From positions 28,956 through 92,955 of the forward strand of contig JAXHUH010000257.1 of NCBI GenBank assembly GCA_034211175.1: a stretch of DNA of 64,000 bases. The letters run 5' to 3'. Positions 17,544 through 26,403 of the stretch are shown here, in pieces. Position numbers and translations under genes: made by a program. How positions within the stretch are numbered: position 1 is the stretch's first letter; each line of letters begins with the position of its first letter. This stretch comes from JAXHUH01 sp034211175 (lineage in GTDB: Bacteria; Actinomycetota; Acidimicrobiia; Acidimicrobiales; CAIXPF01). The notes under the pieces were generated by a model. The model ran no database searches. It was not told the origin of the DNA and saw only the letters and a list, made by a program, of their open reading frames with translations.

Positions 17544-18065
17544 ATGACCGAGGTGCACCACGACTCGCCGGCCGCCGACGTATCGGAGCCGGGGCGACCC
17601 GGAGGCACGCGGCCCGAACGCCGTCCCCGGTTGCGGGCCCGGATCGAGCACGAGCTCGACACCCGGTCGGTCCGGCTGGCGGTGTGGCTCTACCGGCGCA
17701 CCCGCGGCCGGATCATGCGTCTGTGGCGACGGCGGGGCGTCGTGCTCACCACTCGGGGCCGCCGCACCGGCCGGGCCCGCACCGTGCTGGTCCAGTACTT
17801 CCCCGACGGCGACGACCTGATCGTGGTCGCGGCCAACAGCGGGCTCGACCGCCCACCCGCGTGGTACCTGAACCTGCGGGCCGAGCCGAGAGTGCAGGTC
17901 GAGGTCGACGGGCGGACGTTCGAGGCCCGCGCCGAGGAGCTGTCGGTCGAGGACGCCCGGGTGTTCTGGCCCCGGGTCCTCGCCTCGGCTCCCGACTACG
18001 AGCGCTACCCGCAACGCACCGACCGGCCGCTGCCGCTGGTTCGCCTCGTGCCGACACCGGGTTGA
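17544..18065 (+). CDS. Deazaflavin (F420)-dependent nitroreductase-family protein
   Basis: 173 aa. The central region (VVLTTRGRRTGRARTVLVQYFPDGDDLIVVAANSG, here only named by its ends) is the Ddn/FDOR-B signature: TTxGRxTGxxRxxxL, then the VxVAxxxG strand, then WYLNLRAEPRVQVEV. Such split-barrel proteins bind F420 and reduce quinones or nitro compounds; some members bind fatty acids or other cofactors. An Arg-rich N-terminal segment (about 20-60) may contact membrane or cofactor. The ATG has GGAGGTGA upstream. The promoter of the following acyl-CoA dehydrogenase overlaps its stop codon. Confidence 0.85.
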   Translation: MTEVHHDSPAADVSEPGRPGGTRPERRPRLRARIEHELDTRSVRLAVWLYRRTRGRIMRLWRRRGVVLTTRGRRTGRARTVLVQYFPDGDDLIVVAANSGLDRPPAWYLNLRAEPRVQVEVDGRTFEARAEELSVEDARVFWPRVLASAPDYERYPQRTDRPLPLVRLVPTPG

Positions 18066-18090
18066 GCCCCGTCAGGTTTCTACGTAGGGT
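18062..18090 (+). promoter_or_regulatory. Promoter for the acyl-CoA dehydrogenase gene
   Basis: TTGAGC, exactly 17 bases, then TAGGGT: a good primary-sigma match 42 bases upstream of the ATG. It is overlapped by one of the shared 20-bp dyads (18077-18096), so binding there could block transcription. Confidence 0.5.
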
Positions 18091-18096
18091 TCGATT
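18077..18096. promoter_or_regulatory. Shared 20-bp dyad, copy A
   Basis: Read on the minus strand the site is AATCGAACCCTACGTAGAAA. It shares the left half AATCGAAC with copies at 22374 and 33827, and the TAGA of the right half. It overlaps the -10 of the acyl-CoA dehydrogenase promoter. Confidence 0.45.
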
Positions 18097-18131
18097 CTGT
18101 CGCTCAGGGGCGCGGCCACGAGGGGGACCCG

Positions 18132-19355
18132 ATGACGGTGACGGACGTGCCGGCGCGAGCCGCGTTCGAGGCGGAGGCCGAGTCCTGGCTGTCGTCGGTC
18201 GCCGAGCCGAAGCCGGCGCATGGCGCGTTCCGCTGGGGTGAGGGCGACGACACGGTCGTCGAGATCTGGCCCGAGCACGACCCCGCCGCCGATGCCGCGA
18301 GCCTCGAACGGTCCCGTGCGTGGCGCCGCCGGCGGTTCGACGCCGGGTTCGGATGGTGCGACGGGCCGGTCGAGCTCGGCGGCCGGGGCCTGTCCCGCGG
18401 CCATGCCCGGGCCTACGCCAAGCTCGAGGCCGGCTACGACGTGCCGGCCCAGGACTGGTTCAAGCTCGGCCCGGTGATCGGCCCGATCCTCCTCGACCAC
18501 GCCGAGCCGGAGCTGGCGGCCCGCTACGTGCCCGGGCTGTTCCGGGGCGACGTGATCGCGTGTGAGCTGTTCAGCGAGCCCGGCGCCGGTTCGGACCTGG
18601 CCAGCGCGAGTTGTCGGGCGGTGCCCGAGGGTGGCCACTGGGTGCTCGACGGGCAGAAGGTGTGGACCTCCGACGCCCAGTTCGCCGACGTCGGCCTCGT
18701 CCTCGCCCGCACCGGCGACTCGGCGAGTCGACACCGGGGGCTCACGACCTTCGTGATCGACATGGCCGACCGGGCCGTCGACGTGCGGCCGCTACGCCAG
18801 ATGACCGGTGGCGCGGCGTTCAACGAGGTGTTCATCGACGGGCTCCGAGTGCCCGACGACCACCGGGTCGGCGAGGTCGACGAGGGCTGGCGGGTCGCGG
18901 TGCGGACGCTGATGCTCGAACGCCAGCTCGTCGCCGGCGGCCACGGCCGGGGCGGCGTGGGGATCGCCAACGGTCAACGGCTGATCGAGCTGGTTCGCCA
19001 CTGTGGCGTCGCCGACGACCCGCTCGTGCGGCAGGAGCTGATGCGGGTGCTCACCGGGTTCCGGGTCGCCGGCTACCTGAATCGCCGGCGCGACCTCCCG
19101 CCCGACGCCCCGATCATGGCCAAGCTGTCGCTGGCCCGGAACCTGACGGCCGTCGCCGAGCTCGTCGGCTCCGTGCTCGGCCCCCGCCTCGTGGCCGACA
19201 CGGGGGAGTGGGGGACGTACGCGTGGACCCGGTTCGTGCTCGGCGCCCCCGGCAACCACATCGCCGTGGGCACGGACGAGACCATCAAGAACATCGTCGC
19301 CGAACGCATCCTCGGACTCCCCCGCGACCCCTCACCTCCGTCCGGGTCCGCCTGA
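18132..19355 (+). CDS. Acyl-CoA dehydrogenase
   Basis: 407 aa, FAD-dependent alpha,beta-dehydrogenation of an acyl-CoA. Visible are the FSEPGAGSDLAS signature (residues near 148-160), the KVWTSDAQFAD segment that binds FAD, and a C-terminal helix APGNHIAVGTDETIKNIVAERILGLP with the usual Gly/Thr-Asp-Glu-x-x-x-N pattern. The usual Glu base in the GxxxE position is not obvious, as in many long- or branched-chain and steroid-type members. The ATG is preceded by AGGGGGAC. A strong promoter with a dyad operator lies just upstream, suggesting control with the other lipid or ring-catabolic genes of the window. Confidence 0.9.
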   Translation: MTVTDVPARAAFEAEAESWLSSVAEPKPAHGAFRWGEGDDTVVEIWPEHDPAADAASLERSRAWRRRRFDAGFGWCDGPVELGGRGLSRGHARAYAKLEAGYDVPAQDWFKLGPVIGPILLDHAEPELAARYVPGLFRGDVIACELFSEPGAGSDLASASCRAVPEGGHWVLDGQKVWTSDAQFADVGLVLARTGDSASRHRGLTTFVIDMADRAVDVRPLRQMTGGAAFNEVFIDGLRVPDDHRVGEVDEGWRVAVRTLMLERQLVAGGHGRGGVGIANGQRLIELVRHCGVADDPLVRQELMRVLTGFRVAGYLNRRRDLPPDAPIMAKLSLARNLTAVAELVGSVLGPRLVADTGEWGTYAWTRFVLGAPGNHIAVGTDETIKNIVAERILGLPRDPSPPSGSA

Positions 19356-19456
19356 GCGATCGAGGCCGGCCCCCGGACACGAGCGTCGGCCCGGAGCGGT
19401 GAACGGGCGTGGCGGATGGGCGGGGTGGGCGCGACTCGCCGCGGGTGCCCGGCGCC

Positions 19457-20395
19457 TCAGGTGCCCGGCGTGACGAGCGGGGCGACGGCTCGGGCGTCGA
19501 CCGACCCGGCCACGATTGGCGCCCGGCAGGCCCGGCAGCGCGTGAGGACGTCGAGGTCGTGCCCGCAGGGCCGGTGCGCGACGTGGAGGTGGTCGGCGAC
19601 GCCGAGGCTGCGCATCGCCCAGTGGCGGAGGGTCACCGACACCCCGTAGAGGTCGAGGCCCTCCTCGGTGAGGCGGTACTCGGCCCGTGAGCCGTTCCTG
19701 CGGGGGGTGTGGCGGAGCACGCCGAGGTCGGTGAGCCGACCGAGCCGGTTGGACAGGATGTTGGGGGCGATGGCCAGCCGGGTCTCGAACTCGTCGAAGT
19801 GGCGGAGGCCGAAGAACGCTTCCTGGATGACGACGACGCTCCACCGGTCGCCGGTGGCGGCGAGGCAGCGGGCTATCGGGCACGGACGGGCGCGTTCGAG
19901 CTGGTCGAGCCGGGGCACCCGCGTCTTCACGTCCGGTACCTGACGGACCGCGTCGTGCGGCGGTCGCTCGGCGTACACCTCGTGGGGCGTGATCACCTCA
20001 CCGCACTCGGAGCACGCGAGCTCGGCGTGCAGCGGCGCGCCGCAGTCGAGGTGCGTGAGCTCGAGCAGCGGCCCCTCCTCGGGTTCGACCATCCACCGGC
20101 GGCCCCACTCGGCCATGTGCAGGAGCACGGGCACGTACTCGTGCGCGGTGACGGTCGGGACGTACTCGTGGCGGTCCGTCCCGGCGGCGACGCTCCGCCG
20201 CTCGAGCAGGCCGGCGTCGGTCAGGGAGCCGAGGCGCGACGTGAGCGTCGCCCGGTTGAGCCCGAGGGCGTCGCGGAAGCCGACGAACCGGCGCTGACCG
20301 AAGAGGCACGCCTCCCGCAGGATCAGCACCGACCACGCGTCGCCGACGATCGCCGAGGCGATGTGGACCGGCGTGGCGGGGATCTGCGGCGACAC
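19457..20395 (-). CDS. Tandem HxlR-family transcriptional regulator with two Cys clusters
   Basis: 312 aa made of two HxlR winged-helix units. The first (about 10-105) has DAWSVLILREACLFGQRRF and the second (about 172-265) has DRWSVVVIQEAFFGLRHF. Each is followed by a small Cys group: Cys118, Cys128, Cys131 and Cys277, Cys287, Cys290, both with C-x9-C-x2-C spacing. These may bind zinc or act as redox sensors. A single chain thus mimics the usual HxlR dimer. It uses a GTG start and is divergent from enoyl-CoA hydratase, with repeated CAGACCAA boxes between, so local repression of that gene is likely. Confidence 0.85.
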   Translation of the reverse strand: MSPQIPATPVHIASAIVGDAWSVLILREACLFGQRRFVGFRDALGLNRATLTSRLGSLTDAGLLERRSVAAGTDRHEYVPTVTAHEYVPVLLHMAEWGRRWMVEPEEGPLLELTHLDCGAPLHAELACSECGEVITPHEVYAERPPHDAVRQVPDVKTRVPRLDQLERARPCPIARCLAATGDRWSVVVIQEAFFGLRHFDEFETRLAIAPNILSNRLGRLTDLGVLRHTPRRNGSRAEYRLTEEGLDLYGVSVTLRHWAMRSLGVADHLHVAHRPCGHDLDVLTRCRACRAPIVAGSVDARAVAPLVTPGT

Positions 20396-20506
20396 CCGTC
20401 AACCCTACGCACCGGTGTCGTGCTGGCCGTGCCGCCGGCCGCGACCTCGGATCGCCCATTGGCCGCTGCGGGGGTGCGCGGTCGGCACCGCTGCTGCTTG
20501 CACTAA

Positions 20507-20541
20507 CAGACCAAGCGCCTTAGCTTTCGTTGGCAGACCAA
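20507..20541. promoter_or_regulatory. Direct-repeat candidate operator for the tandem HxlR regulator
   Basis: CAGACCAA occurs at 20507-20514 and again at 20534-20541, 27 bases apart, in the 186-base gap between the divergent HxlR and enoyl-CoA hydratase genes. This DNA is visibly less GC-rich than its surroundings. A regulator with two DNA-binding units in one chain could read such a pair. Confidence 0.35.
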
Positions 20542-20581
20542 ATGCCGCGATCGCGCGGCTTCGTGGGGGGAGGGTGCAGCG

Positions 20582-21385
20582 ATGCACGAGCAGTCATCAC
20601 CGTCGGGCAAGCTGATCGTCGGCCGGGACGGCCCGGTCACGACGATCACCCTGAACCGGCCGGAGTGCCACAACGCGCTCGACCGGGAGGTGTCCGCCGA
20701 GCTGCACGCCGCGGTGAAGGAGATCGACGTCGACCGCGAGTGCCGTGTCGTCATCCTGCGGGGCGCCGGGGAGACCTTCTGCGCGGGCGACGACATCAAG
20801 GAGTTCAACGACTGGGCTCCCGAGGACGGCAACTGGCAGGTCCGCCAGTACCAGGACACGGTCAGGACCCTCGAGAACCTGGTCCCGGTGACGATCGCCG
20901 CGGTGGACGGCGTCTGCACCGGCGGTGGGCTCGAGCTGACGCTCTCGTGCGACTTCGTGGTGGCCACGCGCCGGTCGCGCTGGGGGATGCCGGAGATCAA
21001 CTGGGACATCACGCCCGGATGGGGCGGGACCGCCAAGATCGCCAAGTTCGCCGGGCGGCGAAAGGCGAAGGAGTGGAACCTGCTCGGATCGCTCTTCAGT
21101 GCGGAGAAGGCCGAGCGCTACGACCTGGTGAACCGGCTGTGCGAACCCGACGAGCTCGACGGCGAGGTCGCCGCGCTGACCGAGGTGCTCCTGGCGAAGC
21201 ACCCGGTGGCGCTGCAGTGCACCAAGTACTTCGTCGACCACGGGGCCGACCTCGACGTCGCCAACAGCATGGTGTTCGAGGGCGCCCCGCCCCGCCAACC
21301 GTTCGGCCAGGGCATCCGGGACTTCGTCGAGACCGAGACCCGCGACCGGCGCCGCGAGCTCGTCCGCGACTTCTGGTTCGACTGA
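20582..21385 (+). CDS. Enoyl-CoA hydratase/isomerase family protein
   Basis: 267 aa crotonase fold. It hydrates 2-enoyl-CoA or performs a related reaction. Oxyanion-hole segments are present: CAGDDIKEF and the GVCTGGGLELTLSCDFVVA block. The second catalytic Glu position is MPEINWDITPGWGGT (Glu kept), while the first active-site Glu is not clearly placed. An aromatic-rich C-terminus follows. The ATG has a GGGGGAGGG ribosome site. It is divergent from the tandem HxlR gene and probably regulated by it. Confidence 0.88.
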   Translation: MHEQSSPSGKLIVGRDGPVTTITLNRPECHNALDREVSAELHAAVKEIDVDRECRVVILRGAGETFCAGDDIKEFNDWAPEDGNWQVRQYQDTVRTLENLVPVTIAAVDGVCTGGGLELTLSCDFVVATRRSRWGMPEINWDITPGWGGTAKIAKFAGRRKAKEWNLLGSLFSAEKAERYDLVNRLCEPDELDGEVAALTEVLLAKHPVALQCTKYFVDHGADLDVANSMVFEGAPPRQPFGQGIRDFVETETRDRRRELVRDFWFD

Positions 21386-21499
21386 CCGGCATCACGGTTC
21401 GCGGCGCGTGGCGTGGCCTGCGAAGCACGCCGCCGGGCAGCCGACGCTCCTCACCGCGTCACGTCGTTCCCGGCGGTTCCAGGACCCGCGCCGGGGCCG

Positions 21500-22339
21500 T
21501 CACGGCGAGAGGGACGGTTCGCTCAGCTCGAGGCGGTCGAGGTCCGACGGCACGTGGATCGCGCCGGTGAACCCTCCCTCCCTGGCCTCCTCGGCGAAGC
21601 GGGTCACGTCCTCCTCGCCGGTCGGAGGGGGCAGCAGGTGGGTGAGGGCGAGCGCACCGACCCGAGCGTCCACGGCGAGCTGGCCGACGGAACGTGCGCT
21701 GGCGTTCCACGCCAGGGCCTCGGCGTCGACCCGGTCGGAGCGGAGCGCCTCGTGTACGAGGAGGTCGGCCTCGGCGGCCAGGGCCCGCACCCCGTCGCAC
21801 ACGACGGTGTCGCCGCTGACCGCCACGACGGTGCCCCCGAGCTCGATCCGGTAGCCGACCGCCGCCTCCATCGGAGGGTGCTCGACCGTCGCGCTCCGGA
21901 CCTCCCACCCGCCGTCGTCGAACACCCGGGTGGGCTCGGTCGGCGCGGCGAAGCTCGCGACCTCGATCGACGGTCGCTCGGCGATGCCGGCTCTGCGCTG
22001 CGAGTGGAACGCCTGGTCCTCGAAGGGGTCGAGGCAGCTCTCGGCGAAGCGGCTGGTCGGCCCGACCGGGGCGACGATCCGCAGCGGGGTCGGCGCGCCC
22101 GCCACGAAGCGCGTGATCACCAGGGTCGCCAGGTCGCTCACGTGGTCGCTGTGGTGGTGGGTCAGGAGCACCGCAGCGAGGGTGCGCAGATCGAGCCCGG
22201 CCTCGATGGCCCGTTGGGTGACGCCGCGCCCGCAGTCGACCAGCACCCACGACCGGCCGGGATCGACCACGGCGGTGCCGGAGCCGCAGCGGCGAGAGTC
22301 GGGGTAGGGCGTGCCCGTGCCGAGGAACCGGACCTCCAT
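21500..22339 (-). CDS. Metallo-beta-lactamase-fold hydrolase, RNase Z/arylsulfatase-like
   Basis: 279 aa. It opens with VRFLGTGTPYPDSRRCGSG, the start typical of RNase Z-like MBL proteins, followed by the zinc motif THHHSDH, a distant HPP near the middle and SGDT with its Asp. Two metal ions and a hydrolytic role are expected. Real RNase Z has an exosite insertion that is not evident here, so a small-ester or phosphodiester hydrolase is likelier. ATG 22339 begins right at homology; a longer frame reaching 22462 crosses the shared dyad and promoter. Divergent from a quinone oxidoreductase. Confidence 0.85.
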   Translation of the reverse strand: MEVRFLGTGTPYPDSRRCGSGTAVVDPGRSWVLVDCGRGVTQRAIEAGLDLRTLAAVLLTHHHSDHVSDLATLVITRFVAGAPTPLRIVAPVGPTSRFAESCLDPFEDQAFHSQRRAGIAERPSIEVASFAAPTEPTRVFDDGGWEVRSATVEHPPMEAAVGYRIELGGTVVAVSGDTVVCDGVRALAAEADLLVHEALRSDRVDAEALAWNASARSVGQLAVDARVGALALTHLLPPPTGEEDVTRFAEEAREGGFTGAIHVPSDLDRLELSEPSLSP

Positions 22340-22373
22340 GACCGGAGTCTCCCGCGCTCGCCCTCGATCACCG

Positions 22374-22393
22374 AATCGAACTCCGTGTAGATT
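22374..22393. promoter_or_regulatory. Shared 20-bp dyad, copy B
   Basis: AATCGAACTCCGTGTAGATT, an imperfect inverted repeat (AATCGAAC against TGTAGATT) between the divergent MBL hydrolase and quinone oxidoreductase genes. The TAGATT part could also serve as a -10 hexamer for the GTG start at 22430. Confidence 0.55.
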
Positions 22394-22429
22394 CCTGTCC
22401 GAACGAAGGGCCACGTCCGGGGGGATCGT

Positions 22430-23440
22430 GTGAAGGCCTGGAGGATCGACGAGCTGGGGCACCCGTCAACCGCCCTGCGGCTCGCGGAGATCGATGCGCC
22501 GGTACCGGGGTCGGGCGAGCTCGCGATCGACGTCGAGTCCGCGGTCGTGAACTTCGCGGACATCCTGCTGTGTCAGGGCATCTACCAGGACCGCCCGCCC
22601 GTCCCGTTCGCGCCGGGCCTCGAGGTGTGCGGCGTCGTCACCTCCGTCGGCGACGGCATGGACGTGCCCGTCGGCGCCCGGGTGTCGGGCATGGCCGCGC
22701 TGCCGAGCGGGGCGTTCGCCGAGGCCGCGCTCGTGCGGGCGCCCAGCGCGGTCGAGGTGCCCCACGAGGTCCCCGCTGCCGACGCCGCAGCCCTGGCCAG
22801 CACCTATTTGACCTCCCACGTCGCGCTCCACCGGCGGGCCCACCTCCAGCCGGGTGAGACGCTGCTCGTCCACGGGGCCACCGGAGGGGTCGGCTCCGCG
22901 GCCGTGCAACTCGGCGTCGCCGCCGGCGCCACCGTGATCGCCACCGCCGGCGGGGAGGCCAAGGCCCGGGTCGCGAAGGAGCTGGGTGCCCACCACGTCA
23001 TCGACCACCGCGTCGACGACGTCCGTGAGCGGGTGCTGGAGCTGACCGCCGGCCGGGGCGTCGACGTCGCCTACGACCCGGTCGGCGGCGCCCTCGGTGA
23101 CCTGACGCGCCGGCTGATGGCATGGGAGGGCCGGCTGCTCGTGATCGGGTTCGCCTCCGGCGAGATCCCGTCGTACCCAGCCAACCACGTGCTCGTGAAG
23201 AACTACAGCGTGATGGGCCTCCACTGGGGTGCGTACACCGAGCACGGCGGCCGCCCCGTGCTCGAGGCCGCCCACGCCGACCTGCTGCGCCTGTACGCCG
23301 AGGGCGCGATCGCGCCACGGATCCACTCGACGATCGGGCTCGACGAGGTGCCCGACGCCCTCGCCGCGCTGGAGGCCCGAGAGGTGCTCGGGCGCATCGT
23401 GCTCGTGACCGGCGGTGCTGACCGGGCCCGGCACGGCTGA
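22430..23440 (+). CDS. NADPH:quinone oxidoreductase-type (zinc-free MDR) enzyme
   Basis: 336 aa medium-chain reductase. GroES-like N-terminal half (VESAVVNFADILLCQGIY, PFAPGLEVCGVV), then a nucleotide fold with HGATGGVGSAAVQLG and GGEAKARVAKELGAHHVID. The zinc-binding cysteines of alcohol dehydrogenases are absent, as in quinone oxidoreductases and enoyl reductases. It reduces an electrophilic C=C or quinone with NADPH. GTG start with GGGGGGAT before it. A paralogue lies at 29761; both have a copy of the same dyad upstream. The acyl-CoA synthetase follows 59 bases later and may be cotranscribed. Confidence 0.88.
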   Translation: MKAWRIDELGHPSTALRLAEIDAPVPGSGELAIDVESAVVNFADILLCQGIYQDRPPVPFAPGLEVCGVVTSVGDGMDVPVGARVSGMAALPSGAFAEAALVRAPSAVEVPHEVPAADAAALASTYLTSHVALHRRAHLQPGETLLVHGATGGVGSAAVQLGVAAGATVIATAGGEAKARVAKELGAHHVIDHRVDDVRERVLELTAGRGVDVAYDPVGGALGDLTRRLMAWEGRLLVIGFASGEIPSYPANHVLVKNYSVMGLHWGAYTEHGGRPVLEAAHADLLRLYAEGAIAPRIHSTIGLDEVPDALAALEAREVLGRIVLVTGGADRARHG

Positions 23441-23499
23441 GACCGACCGACCTGCCGACGCAGATACGTTCCGCCGGCCCGGCCGGCAAAGGGGGAACC

Positions 23500-25218
23500 A
23501 TGACGACCGCACCGCCGCCGATCGCCGAACGCCGCCGGGTCCTGGAAGCGGGGCGCACGTCGTGGGAGCCGACCACGCTCGGCCGGTTCCTGGCGACGCG
23601 GGCCGAGCGCTACGGCGACCGGCCGTTCGTCCTCGCCGACGACCGCACCCTGACCTACCGCGACGTCGACCAGTGGGCCACCGAGCTGGCCGACGGCCTG
23701 GCGGCACTCGGCGTCCGCCCCGGTGACCGGGTCGGGATCATCATGGCCAACCACCCCGAGCTGGTCCCGCTCAAGTTCGCGGTCGCCCGGGCGGGGGCGA
23801 TCGCGGTCCCGTTCAACTACCTCTACAAGGCGAACGAGCTGGCCTGGGTGCTGCGCCAGTCGACGTGCAGCGTGCTCGTCACCATGTGCTCGTTCGGCGA
23901 CCTCGACCACCTCGGGATGCTCGACGAGATCGCGCCCGGGTGGGAGACGGCTGGCGGCGGGACCGCGCTCCCCGAGCTGCGCCGGGTCGTCCAGTTCCCC
24001 GCCGGCGGTCCCGCCCGGGCCGGGGTGCTCACCCTCGACGGGTTGCGTGAGCTGGGCCGGGCCGAGCCCGGCGGCGCCGACGACTCGTCACGGGGGCCCG
24101 GCGACGACAGCGACATCGTCTACACGTCGGGCACGACCGGCTCACCGAAGGGGGTCGTGCTCACCCACGACGCCCCGATCCGGACCGCCTACGCCTCGGC
24201 CCACCATCGGGCGTTCGAGGACGGTCGCCGGATGCTGTTCTCGCTGCCCTGCTACCACATGTTCGGCTACATCGAGGGCCTGCTCGCGGTGATGCACGTC
24301 GGCGGGGCGGTGGCGCTGCGGCTCACGTTCGACCCCGCCGACCACCTCGCCGCCATCGAGCGCCACCGGGCCACCGACCTACTCGCGGTACCGACGATCA
24401 CCGTCGCGCTGCTCGAGCACCCCGACCGGTTCACCCGGGATCTGTCCTCGCTGTTCGCCATCCTGTCGGCCGCCGCACCGGCGCCGCCGTGGGTGTGGGA
24501 GCGGGCCCGTGACGACCTCGGCCTCACCGAGGTGTCGACCGGCTATGGGATGACCGAGACCTCCGCGTCGATGACGTTCACGCTGCCCGACGACCCGATC
24601 GAGCGCCAGACCCAGACCGTCGGCTGCCCGAAGTTCGGAGGTGTGGCCGGGGTCGCCGAGTGGGGCGGCCGGGAGTGCCTCTACCGGACCGCCGACCCGG
24701 TGACCGGCGAGCTGCTGCCCGAGGGCGAGGTCGGCGAGCTGGTGTCGAGGGGCCCGACCCAGATGAGCCGCTACTGGGACCAGCCGGAGGAGACCGCCCG
24801 CACGATGCGCGACGGCTGGTTGTACTCGGGCGACCTCGGCTACGTCGACGACGACGGCTACCTGCGGCTCACCGGCCGCCGCAAGGAGCTGTACAAGTCG
24901 GGTGGTGAGTTGGTGATGCCCAAGGAGATCGAGGAGCTGGTCGGCGCGCTCCCGGGCGTGAGCCAGGTCTACGCCATCGGCCTGCCCGACGAGCGCTGGG
25001 GCGAGGCGGGCTGCCTGTGGATCGTGCCCGAACCGGGTGCAGAGCTCGACGAGGGCGAGATCCTCCAGGTGTGCCGGGACAACCTGGCCCAGTTCAAGGT
25101 CCCGAAGCGGGTGATCTTCTCGACCGCCGCCGAGCTGCCGACCACCCCGACCGGCAAGGTCCAGAAGTTCCTCCTCGTCGGCCAAGCTCTCGAACGGGTG
25201 GCAGCCGCGACCGGCTGA
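23500..25218 (+). CDS. Acyl-CoA synthetase (AMP-binding, ANL superfamily)
   Basis: 572 aa. It activates a carboxylic acid with ATP and CoA via an acyl-AMP. Motifs in order: P-loop YTSGTTGSPKGVVLTHD (about 208-224), YGMTET (A5), YSGDLGYVDDDGY (A7), the hinge GRRKELYKSGGE and the catalytic C-terminal Lys in PTGKVQKF. ATG 23500 has a GGGGGAA site. The preceding quinone oxidoreductase and this gene probably form one unit. Substrate chain type is not predictable; fatty, aromatic or cyclic acids are possible. Confidence 0.92.
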   Translation: MTTAPPPIAERRRVLEAGRTSWEPTTLGRFLATRAERYGDRPFVLADDRTLTYRDVDQWATELADGLAALGVRPGDRVGIIMANHPELVPLKFAVARAGAIAVPFNYLYKANELAWVLRQSTCSVLVTMCSFGDLDHLGMLDEIAPGWETAGGGTALPELRRVVQFPAGGPARAGVLTLDGLRELGRAEPGGADDSSRGPGDDSDIVYTSGTTGSPKGVVLTHDAPIRTAYASAHHRAFEDGRRMLFSLPCYHMFGYIEGLLAVMHVGGAVALRLTFDPADHLAAIERHRATDLLAVPTITVALLEHPDRFTRDLSSLFAILSAAAPAPPWVWERARDDLGLTEVSTGYGMTETSASMTFTLPDDPIERQTQTVGCPKFGGVAGVAEWGGRECLYRTADPVTGELLPEGEVGELVSRGPTQMSRYWDQPEETARTMRDGWLYSGDLGYVDDDGYLRLTGRRKELYKSGGELVMPKEIEELVGALPGVSQVYAIGLPDERWGEAGCLWIVPEPGAELDEGEILQVCRDNLAQFKVPKRVIFSTAAELPTTPTGKVQKFLLVGQALERVAAATG

Positions 25219-25340
25219 CGAGTAGGCCGTTCGCGTGCGGCTGCACATCCCGGGGACACGCGCCTGAACCCGTATCAGGACCTGGCCGGGTCACGTCATG
25301 GGGACAGGTAGCCGACCCTGTGATCCTCGAGAGGTGCCCC

Positions 25341-25862
25341 GTGGACCCGAACGATCCCGTAACCGTCGCTGCGCTCCAACTGGTCCAGGAGTTCGGGCCC
25401 AAGGTTCTCTACCAGCGGGCGACCGGTACGACCGAGGACGCCTGGCGCGTCGGTTCGGTGGCACCGGTGACGCAGACCGATCCGAACGGCGGGGTCACGC
25501 TCGTCGAGAGCGATCTGTCATGCGAACGCGCTCCTGACGTGCTCGACCTGGGCGGGCGGGACCGCACGGGCGCCGACGGCCGGTTCGTCTGGCGGCTGAG
25601 CGACCGGTTCTGCGGGCCCAGGTCCGACGTACGTCTGCCGGTCTCGTTCGTCGCGACCCCGGCGTACCCGGCCCCGGCCAGGGATCCGTTCCCCCCGCTG
25701 CCTCCGGATCAGGGCCCGGTCCTGCTGACGTCCGAGGTCAAGGTCCTGCCCGATGATCTCGAGGTCACCGTGACGAGCTGGGATCTCGGCGGCGACAGAG
25801 CGGCCGGGATCCCGTTCTGCTACCGAGCGCTGATCGTGCGCAGCATCCCCTTCAGCGGCTGA
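25341..25862 (+). CDS. Hypothetical protein
   Basis: 173 aa from a GTG with GAGAGG seven or so bases upstream. No family is recognised. The protein has a helical N-terminus (VTVAALQLVQEFGPKVLYQR), a central loop with two cysteines (SDLSCERAPDVL, DRFCGPRSD), a Pro-rich stretch and a beta-rich C-terminus with one more cysteine. Codon use resembles neighbouring genes, which supports it being real. No signal peptide or membrane helix. It stands alone downstream of the acyl-CoA synthetase. Confidence 0.55.
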   Translation: MDPNDPVTVAALQLVQEFGPKVLYQRATGTTEDAWRVGSVAPVTQTDPNGGVTLVESDLSCERAPDVLDLGGRDRTGADGRFVWRLSDRFCGPRSDVRLPVSFVATPAYPAPARDPFPPLPPDQGPVLLTSEVKVLPDDLEVTVTSWDLGGDRAAGIPFCYRALIVRSIPFSG

Positions 25863-26061
25863 CGGCGAGCGCCGGGCTCTCACCGCACGTCGCGATCGGC
25901 CCCACGGCCGCGGCCGACGTCGGGATTCCGGCTCAGGGCGGGATGCGCTGCGATCGGGCTCGGCGGCGCTGAAGCGGCGTCATCGGTGAGAACCTCCGGT
26001 GCCGGCCGTCGACGAGTCGAGACGAGCGTGGCCCGGAGGGCCGCCCCTGACGAGGAGCTGG

Positions 26062-26403
26062 ATGTTGACCCGCTACCTGATCTCGTTCGACGACGGCGCC
26101 ATGACCTTCCCCGAGGAGGACCTGCCCGAGGTGGGCGAGGCCGCCCACGAGGTCCTCCGTGAGGCGAAGGCCGCCGGCGTCTGGGTCCACGGCGGCGGCG
26201 TGGACCGCCAGGTCGCGAGCATCGTGGCCACCGACGGAACGGTCACCGACGGCCCGGACCCCGAGACCAAGGCGGTCATCGGCGGCTTCTCGATCGTCGA
26301 CGTGGCCTCCCGGGAGGAGGCGCTTGCGTGGGCTGCCAAGTTCGCCGCAGCTTGCCGGTGCGCCCAGGAGGTGCGCGAGATCATGGATGACCCCGAGGTC
26401 TGA
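26062..26403 (+). CDS. YCII/DGPF-domain protein
   Basis: 113 aa. A small ferredoxin-like-fold YCII protein, with YLISFDDGAM at the start and DGPDPETKAVIGGFSIVDVASREEALAWAAK (a variant of the DGPF box). Such genes usually sit beside ECF42-type sigma genes, but here no sigma gene is adjacent; the only one is 25 kb away. ATG 26062 follows GAGGAG. Function of the family is poorly known; roles as small-molecule enzymes or sigma partners have been suggested. Confidence 0.75.
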   Translation: MLTRYLISFDDGAMTFPEEDLPEVGEAAHEVLREAKAAGVWVHGGGVDRQVASIVATDGTVTDGPDPETKAVIGGFSIVDVASREEALAWAAKFAAACRCAQEVREIMDDPEV

